Shown: one piece after another, positions 24,924 to 34,855 of the stretch
Position numbering within the stretch: position 1 is the stretch's first letter
How the letters are laid out: each line of letters begins with the position of its first letter
Source: an uncultured Collinsella sp.
GTDB lineage: Bacteria > Actinomycetota > Coriobacteriia > Coriobacteriales > Coriobacteriaceae
Assembly (NCBI GenBank): GCA_902470765.1
Contig: CABRHW010000013.1
Location: 1 to 64,000, forward strand
Reading direction: 5' to 3'
DNA: 64,000 nt
The notes under the pieces: generated by a model
Told to the model about the DNA's origin: nothing
The model's input: the letters and a program-made list of their open reading frames with translations, nothing else
The model's database searches: none
Made by a program: the position numbers and the translations under genes

Positions 24924-26934
24924 CATGACGCTGTTTATCGCATCGCTTGCCGTCTCGTGCATCGGTGCGCTCGCCTCGGTTCTGCTGATCAAGGCCGATA
25001 ACGCCGCTAAGACCGCCGGCTGCCTTATCGGCGCCGTCGCCGCGGTGCTTTCGTTTGTGGCTGGTATCCAGGCCGTGCTGGGCGATGTCACGTCGGTCGA
25101 CACCATCGTGTTCTTCCCGTTTGCCCATTTCCAGCTGCTGCTCAATCAGCTGTCCGGTCTGTTCGTGGCGCTCATCTCGGTGCTCGCGTTTGCCGGTTCG
25201 ATCTACGGTCTCAACTACTTTGATGAGTACCCGGGCAAAAAGGGCCGCGCCGGCTTCTTCTTTAACACCTTCGTGGCGTCCATGATGCTCGTCATCACCG
25301 CCGACAACGTGTTTTGGTTCTTGGTCGCCTTTGAGCTCATGTCGCTGACCTCGTACTTCCTGGTCGTGATCGAGGAGAACGAGAACTCCATCCACGGCGG
25401 TTGGCTCTACTTTGTGATCGCGCATGTGGGCTTTGTGCTCATCATGGCGAGCTTCCTCACCATGACCAACTTCGCCGGTGGCTCGTTTGCCTTTGCGGAT
25501 TTCCGCGCTACGCAGTTTAGCCCCGCGGTCGCATCCGTGTGCTTCGTGCTCGCCTTCTTTGGCTTTGGCGCCAAGGCCGGTATCATCCCGCTGCACGGCT
25601 GACTGCCCAAGGCACATCCCGAGGCGCCGTCCAACGTGTCGGCCCTCATGTCCGGCGGCATGATCAAGATCGGTATCTTCGGCATCCTCAAGGTTGGTCT
25701 CGACCTGCTCTCCGCCTCGGGTGTTCAGGTCTGGTGGGGCCTTATGGTCATGGTCTTCGGTGCGATCTCGTCGGTCCTCGGCGTGGCCTTTGCCCTGCAG
25801 GAGCATGACATCAAGCGCCTGCTGGCCTATCACTCCGTCGAGAACATCGGCATCATTCTGCTCGGCGTCGGCGCCTCCATGGCCGCCATGGCGCTCAACT
25901 CGGTCGGCATCGCCGTCCTGGCTCTGATGGCCGCCCTCTACCACACGTTTAACCACGCGATGTTTAAGGGCGAGCTGTTCTTGGGCGCCGGTGCGCTGCT
26001 GTACTCCACGGGTACGCGCAATATGGAGAAGATGGGCGGTCTGTTCCGTCGTATGCCGGCAACGGCCATCTGCTTCCTCGTCGGCGCGCTTGCCATCTCG
26101 GCCATCCCGCCCTTCAACGGCTTTGTGTCCGAGTGGTTTACCTATCAGTCGCTGTTTAACGCCGCCATGCAGGGCGACAAGGCCGTCATGATCGTGGCCG
26201 TGTTCGCTGCCGTCGCGCTTGCCATTACCGGCGCGCTGGCCGTCACGTGCTTCGTCAAGGCCTATGGCGTCTCCTTTGCCTCCGCGCCCCGCTCCGAGGC
26301 CGCGGCCAATGCCAAGGAGGTTCCCGCCCCCATGGTGTTTGCGCAGGGCCTGCTCGCGGCCATCTGCGTCGTGCTGGGCATTGGCGCTCCCGTGATCGCG
26401 CCCGTGCTGGTCGATGTCGCCGCGTCCGTGCTGCATCCGTACGGTGGCGTGTTTGCTACCGAGGGCATGCAGCTCATGAACCAGTACTCCGGCGCTGCCA
26501 CCTCCACGCCCGCGATCGCTATTGCGCTCGTGGTGCTCGTCGGCCTTGCCTGCGGTTATCGCAAGCTCAAGACCGTCGGCAAGGTGCAGAAGTCCCAGCC
26601 GTGGGCATGCGGCTATGCTCCCAACGAGCATATGCCCGTCGTGGCCACGACCTTTGCCTCCGAGGTGTCCTGGTTTATGCAGCCGCTCTACACGTTGCGT
26701 GACCGCTGCACGGCCGTCTGTTGGTCCATCGCGCACTTCTTCCAGAAGCTCACCGGTGTGGCCGAGGCTGTGGAGCCCGTACCCGACAAGGTTCTCGTCG
26801 ATGCCCCGCATAAGGGTGTCGAGAAGCTCGCCGACCTCGCGACTAAGCTCGAGGGCGGCAACTACAGCATCTATATCTGCTACATCGTCGCGGCACTCGT
26901 GGTGTTCCTCGTGCTCGCCGTGCAAATGGGTTAA
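24916..26934 (+). CDS. hyfB: Hydrogenase-4 component B, antiporter-like subunit, with in-frame TGA at codon 229
   Basis: The gene encodes a 672-residue polytopic protein of the NuoL/MrpA-like family, as HyfB, the proton-translocating arm of the hydrogenase. The frame is interrupted only by TGA at 25600-25602 in GIIPLHG-x-LPKAHPEAPSNVSALMSGG. Homologues, and the paralogues HyfF and HyfD in this operon, have Trp (TGG) at that place. Both sides are otherwise intact and in frame, with conserved residues well beyond the TGA. Options are selenocysteine insertion, a Trp-to-stop mutation or a base error. Without read-through the product would be a 228-residue fragment and the hydrogenase membrane arm would fail. 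Confidence 0.85.
25600..25602 (+). other. In-frame TGA replacing a conserved Trp in hyfB (candidate recoding site)
   Basis: The codon follows CACGGC and precedes CTGCCC. A weak hairpin can be drawn 3' of it: GGCAC (25611-25615) with GTGTC (25636-25640), an upper GA/TC pair, and a G-rich loop at 25623-25629, about 20 nt from the TGA. That position suits a bacterial SECIS, but the same bases also encode the conserved protein sequence, so the hairpin is not independent evidence. Confidence 0.6.
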
Positions 26935-26946
26935 GGAGGGGAGAGC

Positions 26947-27873
26947 ATGAACAACATCGTACTTGCCGTTCTGCAGGGCGTGGTCGTCATGGCCGTCGCG
27001 CCTTTCTTCTCCGGTCTCGGCCGCGTGATCCGCGCCAAGATGCACAACCGTCGCGGACCCAGCATCATGCAGGACTATCGCGACCTGGCCAAGCTCTTTG
27101 CGCGCCCCGAGTCCCAGAGCGAGGACGCGAGCTTTGCGCTGCGCATTATGCCGCCGCTGTTCTTCGCCGTCGCCTTTATGCTCGCGATGGGCCTGCCGCT
27201 CTTTACGGCACAAAGCCCCATCCCGGTCTTTGGTGACGCCATCACCATCATGTACAGCTTGGCGCTCGCCCGCTTCTTCTTCGCCCTCTGCGGCGTGGAT
27301 TCGTCCAACGCCTACGCCGGCATCGGCGGCGTTCGCGAGCTGCTCATGAGCGTGCTCATCGAGCCGTCCATGCTGCTGGCGCTGTTTGCCGCCGCCCTGG
27401 TGTGCGGCTCCACCGACATCGCTACCATGGGTCAGCACATCATGACGGGCGCCATCGATGCGCCGGTCGCCGTGATCCTCGCCGGCATCGCCTTTGCGAT
27501 CGCCTGCTACATGGAACTCGGCAAGCTGCCGTTTGATCAGGCCGAGGCCGAGCAGGAGCTTCAGGAGGGTCCGCTCGCCGAGCTTTCCGGCCCGTCGCTT
27601 GCGATGGCCAAGCTCGCCATGTCCATGAAGCAGGTCCTGGTCGTCGCCTGGTTCTGCGCGATCTTCGTCCCCTGGGGCGAGCCCGCAACCGTAGGCGCAG
27701 CCGCCGTTCTGGGCGCAGTCATCTTCCTGGTGAAGTGCCTTATCGACTTTGTCGTATGCGGCGTGATCGAGAACTCCTGCTCGCGCTCGCGTTTTAAGGT
27801 TCTTGGCAATCAGACCTGGGCCGTCGTGGGCATCGCCGTTCTGGCGTTTGTCTTCGTGGTCGTCGGCGTGTAG
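26947..27873 (+). CDS. hyfC: Hydrogenase-4 component C (NuoH-like)
   Basis: The 308-residue membrane protein is the NuoH/HycD-type subunit that anchors the hydrogenase module. It shows RVIRAKMHNRRGPSIMQDYRDLAKLF, the conserved cytoplasmic loop, and ELGKLPFDQAEAEQELQEG, the acidic loop facing the catalytic part. It follows hyfB by 12 bases behind AAGGAGGGG. Confidence 0.94.
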   Translation: MNNIVLAVLQGVVVMAVAPFFSGLGRVIRAKMHNRRGPSIMQDYRDLAKLFARPESQSEDASFALRIMPPLFFAVAFMLAMGLPLFTAQSPIPVFGDAITIMYSLALARFFFALCGVDSSNAYAGIGGVRELLMSVLIEPSMLLALFAAALVCGSTDIATMGQHIMTGAIDAPVAVILAGIAFAIACYMELGKLPFDQAEAEQELQEGPLAELSGPSLAMAKLAMSMKQVLVVAWFCAIFVPWGEPATVGAAAVLGAVIFLVKCLIDFVVCGVIENSCSRSRFKVLGNQTWAVVGIAVLAFVFVVVGV

Positions 27874-27888
27874 GAGAAGGGAGAAACA

Positions 27889-29346
27889 ATGTCATTTGCA
27901 GTCAGTCTGTCCCTTCTCGGCTTGGTCGCTATCGCGGCCCCGATGGTGGCCTCGGTGCTTGTCGCCCTGTTCCCCCGTCCGTACGCCAAGTGGTTCAGCG
28001 TTTTGGGTGCCGCCGTCTCGACGGTCTGCACCATCGCCCTCGCCGCGAATTTCGCTGGCGCCGGCATGCCCGACACGCAGGTCCCCCTGATCTCGTTTGG
28101 GCAGACCCTCGTCATGGGATTCACCTTCGATCGCATGAGCACGCTGCTCGCGCCCGCCTTTGTGGGTATCGGCCTGCTTGTCGTGATCTATTCGATCCCC
28201 TATATGAGCGAGAATAACCGTGAGCATCCCGACGCGCCGCGTCGTCGCTTCTACGCGTACCTCGCGACCTTCATCGGCGCCATGGCCGGCCTTGTGTACA
28301 GCTCGACCCTCCTGGGCCAGCTCGTGTTCTTTGAGATCACGGGTGCGTGCTCTTGGGGCCTCATTAGCTACTACATGTCGCCTACGGCCAAGAAGGCCGG
28401 CATGAAGGCCCTCATCATCACGCACATTGGCGCACTTGGCCTGTATCTGGGCGCCGCCATCGTGTTTGCCCATACCGGCACCTTCGCCATTACCGCGATT
28501 GCCGGCCTCGACGCCAAGCTCAAGGCTATCGTCCTTTTGCTCGTGCTGTTTGCGGCCTGGGCCAAATCCGCACAGGTTCCCATGTACATGTGGCTGCCTT
28601 CGGCCATGGAGGCGCCGACGCCTGTTTCGGCCTACCTGCATGGCGCCTCGATGGTTAAGGTCGGCGTGTGCGTGTTCGCGCGTGCACTCGTCTCTGCCGG
28701 CGAGATCCCCGAGATCGTGGGCTGGGTCGCCATTATCGACGCCATGGTCACCATGCTCTTTGGTTTCCTTATGTACCTGCCGCAAAAGGACATGAAGCGC
28801 CTGCTGGCCTTTTCCACGATCGCCCAGCTCTCCTACGTGTTCTTTGGTCTGGGCCTTTCGGTCTTTGGCAGCCAGCTCGCCTTCGATGGCGCCGTGTGCC
28901 ACATCTTTAACCACGCTTTTGCCAAGACCCTGTTCTTCCTGATCGCCGGTTCGTTCTCCTTTACGCTCGGCACGCGTATGCTGCCCAAGCTTCGCGGCAT
29001 CGTAAAGAAGTACCCGATCTCGGGCGTGGGCTTTGGTGTCGCGGCTCTTGCCATTGCCGGCGTGCCGCCCATGAACACGTTCTTCTCGAAGTTCCAGATC
29101 ATCGCCGGCGGCTTTTCTGTGGGTGCCGGCAACGTCGCGATCCTGGTGCTCGTGTGCATCATGGTCGCCGAGACCGTCGCCACCTTTGCCTGGTTCCTCA
29201 AGTGGATGGGCTATTGCCTGCCCGGCGAGCCGAGCGACGAGGTCGCTGCGGGAGCCCCGCTTCCCCGCGCGATGGCGTTCGTGTTCATCGTGCTCATCAT
29301 CATGGTTATCGTCAGCGGCCCGCTTTCGGCCAGCTGGATCGGTTAG
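27889..29346 (+). CDS. hyfD: Hydrogenase-4 component D (antiporter-like)
   Basis: The 485-residue polytopic protein is a NuoN/NuoM-like subunit, HyfD. The conserved channel segment KSAQVPMYMWLPSAMEAPTPVSAYLHGASMVK keeps the Trp codon (TGG) that is TGA in hyfB. It is a second potential proton-translocating subunit. Its presence makes the complex a Hyf-type (long) rather than Hyc-type (short) hydrogenlyase. Confidence 0.93.
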   Translation: MSFAVSLSLLGLVAIAAPMVASVLVALFPRPYAKWFSVLGAAVSTVCTIALAANFAGAGMPDTQVPLISFGQTLVMGFTFDRMSTLLAPAFVGIGLLVVIYSIPYMSENNREHPDAPRRRFYAYLATFIGAMAGLVYSSTLLGQLVFFEITGACSWGLISYYMSPTAKKAGMKALIITHIGALGLYLGAAIVFAHTGTFAITAIAGLDAKLKAIVLLLVLFAAWAKSAQVPMYMWLPSAMEAPTPVSAYLHGASMVKVGVCVFARALVSAGEIPEIVGWVAIIDAMVTMLFGFLMYLPQKDMKRLLAFSTIAQLSYVFFGLGLSVFGSQLAFDGAVCHIFNHAFAKTLFFLIAGSFSFTLGTRMLPKLRGIVKKYPISGVGFGVAALAIAGVPPMNTFFSKFQIIAGGFSVGAGNVAILVLVCIMVAETVATFAWFLKWMGYCLPGEPSDEVAAGAPLPRAMAFVFIVLIIMVIVSGPLSASWIG

Positions 29347-29359
29347 GAGGTAGAACGAC

Positions 29360-30013
29360 ATGGGTTATTCGATCGTCAACATCCTTGGCGGCCTTCTGAT
29401 CGTCACGTCCACCATGGTGGTCGTCTCCAAGAACATCAAACATGCCATCAACTGGTATGCGGTGCAGTCGCTGGTGCTCGTGGGGCTGCTCGCTACGCTC
29501 GGTGCCACCACCGGTGCGCAGGAGCTGCTTATGTGGGCCGGATCTGCCTTTATCACCAAGGTCGTCCTGGTCCCATATATCCTCAACCGTGCGTACAAGA
29601 AGATGGGTGAGCCGAGTGATGCATCGCTCAAGGCCGGCCTTAAGCCCGCGTGGGCCATCTGCATCATCGCCGTCGAGGTCGCGATCTGCTTTGCTGTCGT
29701 GACGGAGATTAGTCTGCCCACGGCCGAGGTCGCAACGCCTGCGCTCGCTATTAGCTTCGCTCACTTCTTTGTGGGCCTCACCTGCATCATCTCGCAGCGC
29801 AACATCATGAAGCAGATCTTCGGATACTGCCTTATGGAAAACGGCAGCCACGTGACGCTCGCGCTTTTGGCTCCCACCGCTCCCGAGATCATCGAGATCG
29901 GTATCGCCACCGACGCCATCTTTGCCGTCATCATCATGTCCATCGTCGTGCGTCGCATTTGGGACGACTCCCACTCGCTCGATGCGCGCGACCTGTCCGA
30001 GCTGAGGGGGTAG
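29360..30013 (+). CDS. hyfE: Hydrogenase-4 component E
   Basis: The 217-residue membrane protein matches HyfE, which contains NuoK-like helices. It has several hydrophobic segments and the HFFVGLTCIISQRNIMKQIFGYCLMENGSHV segment typical of the family. A GGAGGT site precedes the ATG. It lies between two antiporter-like subunits, as in E. coli hyf. Confidence 0.9.
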   Translation: MGYSIVNILGGLLIVTSTMVVVSKNIKHAINWYAVQSLVLVGLLATLGATTGAQELLMWAGSAFITKVVLVPYILNRAYKKMGEPSDASLKAGLKPAWAICIIAVEVAICFAVVTEISLPTAEVATPALAISFAHFFVGLTCIISQRNIMKQIFGYCLMENGSHVTLALLAPTAPEIIEIGIATDAIFAVIIMSIVVRRIWDDSHSLDARDLSELRG

Positions 30014-30016
30014 TCC

Positions 30017-31576
30017 ATGGAAACGTTGATTCTCGCCCTGCTCGCGACTCCTTTGGTGTTCTCGCTGGTCATGGCGTTTTTGCCCAAGAATACGTCCTAT
30101 AACGTATTTGCCGGTCTCAACCTGGTCTCCGTCGCAGCTGTACTGGTGCTGTCGATTATGACGGCCGGTGACGTCCTTATGAGCGGCGAAACCGCGAGCG
30201 CTCTTGGCCTGTGGTTCCACCTCGATTCGCTGGGCGCCATCTTTGTGCTGCTCATCGGCTTTATCGGTTTTCTTACGGGGCTGTTCTCGCTTCCCTATGT
30301 AAAGGCCGATATCGAGGAGGGCTCCATGCCCGCCGAGCGCGCCAAGCAGTACTTTGCGCTGTTTAGCCTGTTTGTGTTCACCATGCTGCTCGCGTGCCTG
30401 TCCAACAACATGATCCTCACGTGGGCCGCCGTGGAGGCAACCACGCTTTCCACCGTGTTCCTCGTGGGTATCTACAAGAACAAGACGGCCCTCGAGGCTT
30501 CTTGGAAGTATGCGATGGTCTGCACCGCCGGCGTGGCCTTTGGCCTGTTCGGTACGCTGCTGATCTACGCCAACGCCGCCGACGTGATTCCCAACGCCCA
30601 CGAGGCCGCGTTCCTGTCGTGCGTGCTGCCGTATGCCGACCAGTTCGACCCGACGCTCATGCGCCTCGCCTTTGCGTTTATCGTGATCGGCTTTGGCACC
30701 AAAGCCGGCCTGTTCCCCATGCACACTTGGCTGCCCGATGCCCACTCCCAGGCTCCGAGCCCTGTCTCGGCCCTGCTCTCGGGCGTGCTGCTTAAGTGCG
30801 CCATGCTTGTGATCATGCGCTTCTACGGCTTTACCATCCAGGCCGTGGGTGCCGAGTATCCGCAACTTCTGCTGTTGATCGTCGGCACGCTGTCCATTTT
30901 GGTGGCGGCACTCTCGATGTTTCGCCAGGACGACCTCAAGCGCCGCTTTGCGTACTCGTCTGTGGAGAACGTGGGCGTTATCGCCCTGTGCCTGGGTATC
31001 GGTGGCCCGCTGGGTATCGCCGCGGCCCTGCTGCACTGCGTGTTCCACGGCTTTACCAAGACGCTTGCCTTCTGCGTGTCCGGCAACATCCAGCACGCTT
31101 TTGGCACGCGTAGCCTGGCCAAGATCCAGGGCGTCGTCGAGGTTGCCCCCGCAACCGCCGCGCTCGCCGTCCTGGCGCTGCTCGGTCTTGGTGCCTTCCC
31201 GCCCTTTGGCATGTTTATCTCCGAGTTCCTGACTTTTGTCGCCGGTGTTACCGCCGGTCCCATGTGGCTGGTCGTCGTGGTCGCCCTCGGTCTTACCGTG
31301 GCCATCTCCGCGCTCACCCGTATCGCACTCAAGTCGGTATTCGGCCATGCGCCCCAGGGCATGGACAAGCATGAGGCCCCGGCGCTCATGCTTATCCCCG
31401 AAATCATCCTGGCTGTCATGATCTTGTGGTTTGGCATCGCCACCCCGCTGCCTCTCGTGCACGGTGTGGAGACCGCGACCGGCATCGTGCTCGAGCAGAG
31501 CACCGAGGAACTTCACGCGACGCCGATGTACCGCGCTGTGTTCGGTACCGAGACCGCTCAGAGCGAGGTGGAGTAA
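30017..31576 (+). CDS. hyfF: Hydrogenase-4 component F (antiporter-like)
   Basis: The 519-residue polytopic protein is the third antiporter-like subunit. The conserved region GTKAGLFPMHTWLPDAHSQAPSPVSALLSGVLLK contains the Trp (TGG) missing in hyfB, a useful internal control. WAAVEATTLSTVFLVGIYKN contains the family glutamate in a transmembrane helix. The start follows hyfE by three bases. Confidence 0.93.
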   Translation: METLILALLATPLVFSLVMAFLPKNTSYNVFAGLNLVSVAAVLVLSIMTAGDVLMSGETASALGLWFHLDSLGAIFVLLIGFIGFLTGLFSLPYVKADIEEGSMPAERAKQYFALFSLFVFTMLLACLSNNMILTWAAVEATTLSTVFLVGIYKNKTALEASWKYAMVCTAGVAFGLFGTLLIYANAADVIPNAHEAAFLSCVLPYADQFDPTLMRLAFAFIVIGFGTKAGLFPMHTWLPDAHSQAPSPVSALLSGVLLKCAMLVIMRFYGFTIQAVGAEYPQLLLLIVGTLSILVAALSMFRQDDLKRRFAYSSVENVGVIALCLGIGGPLGIAAALLHCVFHGFTKTLAFCVSGNIQHAFGTRSLAKIQGVVEVAPATAALAVLALLGLGAFPPFGMFISEFLTFVAGVTAGPMWLVVVVALGLTVAISALTRIALKSVFGHAPQGMDKHEAPALMLIPEIILAVMILWFGIATPLPLVHGVETATGIVLEQSTEELHATPMYRAVFGTETAQSEVE

Positions 31577-31579
31577 CGA

Positions 31580-33352
31580 ATGATTGAAACTGAGAACAAG
31601 GTGTATGCCCGTCGCTGCGAGAGCCATGTCGAGGCCCTGCGCCGCGCCGTTCCGGGCTGCATCGAGAAGGTCGAGTGGCAGTGCGAGGACCAGCTGACGA
31701 TCACCGTCAAGCTGGACCGTCTGCCCGAGGCCGTCCACTACCTGTACTACGAGCGCTACGGCTGGATTCCCGTGATTGTCGGCAACGACGAGCGCTCCCT
31801 GTGCGGCCGTTACGCCGTGTACTACGTCATCTCCATGGAGGGGGAGGACCCCGGCTGGGTTACCGTGCGTGCCGAGGTCGACCCCGCCAAGATGACGTTC
31901 CCGTCCGTGACGCCGTTCGTCCCCGCCTGCGTGTGGGGCGAGCGCGAGCTGCGCGATATGTTCGGCCTGATTCCCGAGGGTCTGCCCGACCGCCGTCGCC
32001 TGGTGCTTCCCGACGATTGGCCCAGCGGGCTGTACCCGTTGCGCAAGGATTCGATGGATTACCGTTTCCGCCCCGCCCCCGCGAGTGACATGGAAAACTA
32101 CGAATTCTTGGCCGACACCAAGGGCAAGGAGACCACGCTCGTCCCCATGGGACCGTTGCACATCACCTCCGACGAGCCCGGCCACTTCCGCCTGTTCGTT
32201 GAGGGCGAGACGATCGTCGATGCCGACTACCGTCTGTTCTACGTGCACCGCGGCATGGAGAAGGTCGCCGAGACGCGCCTGAACTATGACGCCGTGACGT
32301 TCCTCGCCGACCGCATCTGCGGCATCTGCGGCTGCGCCCACTCGGTGGCCTACGCCGAGGCCGTCGAGCGCGCTCAGGGCATCCATGTCCCGCCGCGCGC
32401 CCAGTACATCCGCGCCATCATGCTCGAGGTTGAGCGCCTGCACTCGCATCTGCTCAACATTGGCCTGGCGTCGCACTACACGGGCTTCGACTCCGGCTTC
32501 CAGCAGTTCTTCCGCGTCCGCGAGAAGTCCATGGACCTGGCCGAGAAGCTCTCCGGTCACCGCAAGACCTACGGCCTCAACGTGATTGGCGGCGTGCGTC
32601 GCGACATTTTGGCTGAGCAGAAGCTCTCCACGCTCACGACCATCCACCAGCTGCGCTCCGAGGTTCAGGAGCTCGTCGACGTGCTGCTCTCCACGCCCAA
32701 CTTTATTGAGCGTACGAGCGGTATCGGCATCTTGGACCGCAAGATTGCACGCGACTTCTCGCCGGTCGGCCCGCTCATGCGTGGCTCGGGCTATGCCCGC
32801 GACGTGCGCTTTGACCATCCCTTCGACGGCTACGCCGATCCGGACGTCCAAAAGATGCACGCCGCCACGGCCGACACCTGCGACGCCTTCGGCCGTACCG
32901 CCGTCCGCATCCAGGAGGTCTACGATTCGATCGACATGATCGAGACCATGCTCGAGAACTGCCCGTCGGGCCCCATCCTCACCACGGATTGGGAGTACAC
33001 CCCGCACAAGTACGCCATCGGCGCCACCGAGGCGCCGCGCGGCGAGGACGTGCACTGGGCCATGCTCGGCAATAACCAGAAGTGCTACCGCTGGCGCGCC
33101 AAGGCCGCCACGTACAGCAACTGGCCGGTCCTGCGCTACATGTTCCGCGGCAACACCGTGGGCGACGCGGCGCTGATCGTCGGCTCGCTCGACCCGTGCT
33201 ACTCCTGCACCGATCGCGTGACGGTGACCGATGTCGCCGCCAAGCGCGACCACGTGCTCGACAAGGAGCAGTTCGAGAACGTCTGGCGCGACAAGTCGCC
33301 GCTTGCGGGCGAGGGCACCTTGGCCGCTCCGCTCGATGAGGAGGCGCTCTAA
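31580..33352 (+). CDS. hyfG: NiFe hydrogenase large subunit fused to a NuoC-like domain
   Basis: The 590-residue protein combines a NuoC/30-kDa domain (about residues 1-165, with ERELRDMFGL) with the group 4 NiFe large subunit. The nickel ligands are visible in RICGICGCAH (C247, C250) and DPCYSCTDR (C540, C543). About 44 residues follow R546, consistent with a C-terminal peptide removed by the HycI-like protease encoded downstream. It reduces protons to H2 with electrons from formate. Confidence 0.96.
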   Translation: MIETENKVYARRCESHVEALRRAVPGCIEKVEWQCEDQLTITVKLDRLPEAVHYLYYERYGWIPVIVGNDERSLCGRYAVYYVISMEGEDPGWVTVRAEVDPAKMTFPSVTPFVPACVWGERELRDMFGLIPEGLPDRRRLVLPDDWPSGLYPLRKDSMDYRFRPAPASDMENYEFLADTKGKETTLVPMGPLHITSDEPGHFRLFVEGETIVDADYRLFYVHRGMEKVAETRLNYDAVTFLADRICGICGCAHSVAYAEAVERAQGIHVPPRAQYIRAIMLEVERLHSHLLNIGLASHYTGFDSGFQQFFRVREKSMDLAEKLSGHRKTYGLNVIGGVRRDILAEQKLSTLTTIHQLRSEVQELVDVLLSTPNFIERTSGIGILDRKIARDFSPVGPLMRGSGYARDVRFDHPFDGYADPDVQKMHAATADTCDAFGRTAVRIQEVYDSIDMIETMLENCPSGPILTTDWEYTPHKYAIGATEAPRGEDVHWAMLGNNQKCYRWRAKAATYSNWPVLRYMFRGNTVGDAALIVGSLDPCYSCTDRVTVTDVAAKRDHVLDKEQFENVWRDKSPLAGEGTLAAPLDEEAL

Positions 33353-33353
33353 T

Positions 33354-34070
33354 ATGCTGAAGCTTTGGAAGGTTAACGCCAAGGCCGGCGACGCGACGGT
33401 CAAGTACCCGTTTGCGCCGTTTCCCACCAACAAGGACATGCGCGGCAAGCCCGAGCACAATGCCGAGCTCTGCATCGCCTGCGGTGCCTGCGGCGTGGCG
33501 TGCCCGGCCGATGCCATTCGCATGGACACCGACCTTGCGGCCGATACCATCACCTGGTCGATCGACTACGGTCGCTGCATCTTTTGCGGCCGCTGCGAGG
33601 AGGCCTGCCCCATGGAGGCCATCAAGCTCACCGAGGAGTTTGAGCTGGCCGTCATGAGCAAGGACGACCTCACCAGCAAGAGCGTCTACACGCTCGAGCA
33701 CTGCTCGCGTTGCGACAAGCCGTTTGCCCCGCACAAGGAGATCGACTACGCCAAGCGCCTGCTGCAAAAGGCCGGCGGCATGGAGGCCGAGCAGGCCGCC
33801 CGTACCGTCGGTATGTGCCAGGAGTGCAAGCGCGAGCTCGACGCCCTGCGCGCCGCCTCGGCCGTAAAGACCGGCAACGCTGCCGGTATGGCTGCCAACG
33901 AGACGCTTGCGTCCGGTGAGCCCCAGGGCCCCGGCATGGAGTATCTGGGCGGGCACGGCGTGAACCCGGAGTATATCGACCGCGAGCTCAACCCCGATGC
34001 GCCCGAGATTCCCGCCGGTCCGGCGCCGGTCGAGGGCATCATCATGGATTTTGAAACGAAGGAGGAGTAA
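33354..34070 (+). CDS. hyfH: Hydrogenase-4 component H (ferredoxin-like)
   Basis: The 238-residue protein has two 4Fe-4S motifs (C40-C43-C46-C50 and C75-C78-C81-C85) as in NuoI/HycF. Two CxxC pairs follow, CSRCDKPFAPHKEIDYA and CQECKRE, which may bind zinc and are also found in HycF. An extra Pro/Gly-rich tail of about 60 residues extends beyond the usual length. The start lies two bases after the hyfG stop. Confidence 0.93.
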   Translation: MLKLWKVNAKAGDATVKYPFAPFPTNKDMRGKPEHNAELCIACGACGVACPADAIRMDTDLAADTITWSIDYGRCIFCGRCEEACPMEAIKLTEEFELAVMSKDDLTSKSVYTLEHCSRCDKPFAPHKEIDYAKRLLQKAGGMEAEQAARTVGMCQECKRELDALRAASAVKTGNAAGMAANETLASGEPQGPGMEYLGGHGVNPEYIDRELNPDAPEIPAGPAPVEGIIMDFETKEE

Positions 34071-34072
34071 CC

Positions 34073-34855
34073 ATGGCCGAACCCACGCTTTTGCCCGAGC
34101 GGCTCCAGTACCGCCCGACCAAGATCGAGCTCGACGAGAGCATCGAGAAGGCCAAGGCGACCCTTCTTAAGAAGATCAAGCGCTCGGTGTACGTCTACCG
34201 TGTTGACTGCGGCGGCTGCAACGGCTGCGAGATCGAGATCTTCGGTTCCATCACGCCCGTCTTCGACGTCGAGCGCTTTGGCATCAAGGTCGTGCCCTCG
34301 CCCCGTCACGCCGATGTGCTGCTGTACACCGGTGCCGTGACGCGTGCCATGCGCATGCCGGCCCTGCGCGCCTTTGAGGCCGCACCCGATCCCAAGATCG
34401 TGGTGTCCTATGGCGCGTGCGGCTGCACCGGCGGCATCTTCTACGACAACTACTGCGTCTGGGGCGGCACGGACAAGATTCTGCCGGTCGATGTCTACAT
34501 CCCCGGCTGCCCGCCCAGCCCCGCGCAGACCATCTACGGCTTTGCCATGGCGCTCGGTCTGCTGGACCAAAAGCTCCATGCCGAGACCACGGTGGAGGCC
34601 GCCGGCGAGCAGGCCGATATCCTGCACCCCGGCGTGCCGTACAAGCTGCGCGTTGCCATCGAGCGCGAGGCTCGCGCCATGAGCGGCTACCGTTACGGCC
34701 GCGACCTGGCCAACGAGTTTATGGATACGCTCGAGGGCGCGCCCAAGGGCGATATCCGCGGTGCCATGGCGCTGCTCATCGATAAGCAGGACGATCCGCG
34801 CCGCGTCGAGGTGTACTCGGCGCTGCAGGATCTGGTGCTGGCCGGAGGTCGCTAG
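34073..34855 (+). CDS. hyfI: NiFe hydrogenase small subunit (NuoB-like)
   Basis: The 260-residue protein has the short group 4 small-subunit cysteine set for the proximal 4Fe-4S cluster: CGGCNGCEIE (about C46-C52), YGACGCTGG and PGCPPSP. It pairs with HyfG. About 90 residues follow the conserved core, as in HycG. It abuts the HycH-like gene with no gap. Confidence 0.94.
   Translation: MAEPTLLPERLQYRPTKIELDESIEKAKATLLKKIKRSVYVYRVDCGGCNGCEIEIFGSITPVFDVERFGIKVVPSPRHADVLLYTGAVTRAMRMPALRAFEAAPDPKIVVSYGACGCTGGIFYDNYCVWGGTDKILPVDVYIPGCPPSPAQTIYGFAMALGLLDQKLHAETTVEAAGEQADILHPGVPYKLRVAIEREARAMSGYRYGRDLANEFMDTLEGAPKGDIRGAMALLIDKQDDPRRVEVYSALQDLVLAGGR

Noticed and set aside
29312..33553. Very long open frame on the minus strand opposite the hyf genes
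   Set aside because: It is antisense to well-supported hydrogenase genes, is rich in His, Arg and Gly as expected for a GC-skewed shadow frame, and matches no family I recognise. The same holds for the long minus-strand frame at 24865-27438 and the one opposite metY (1538-3577).
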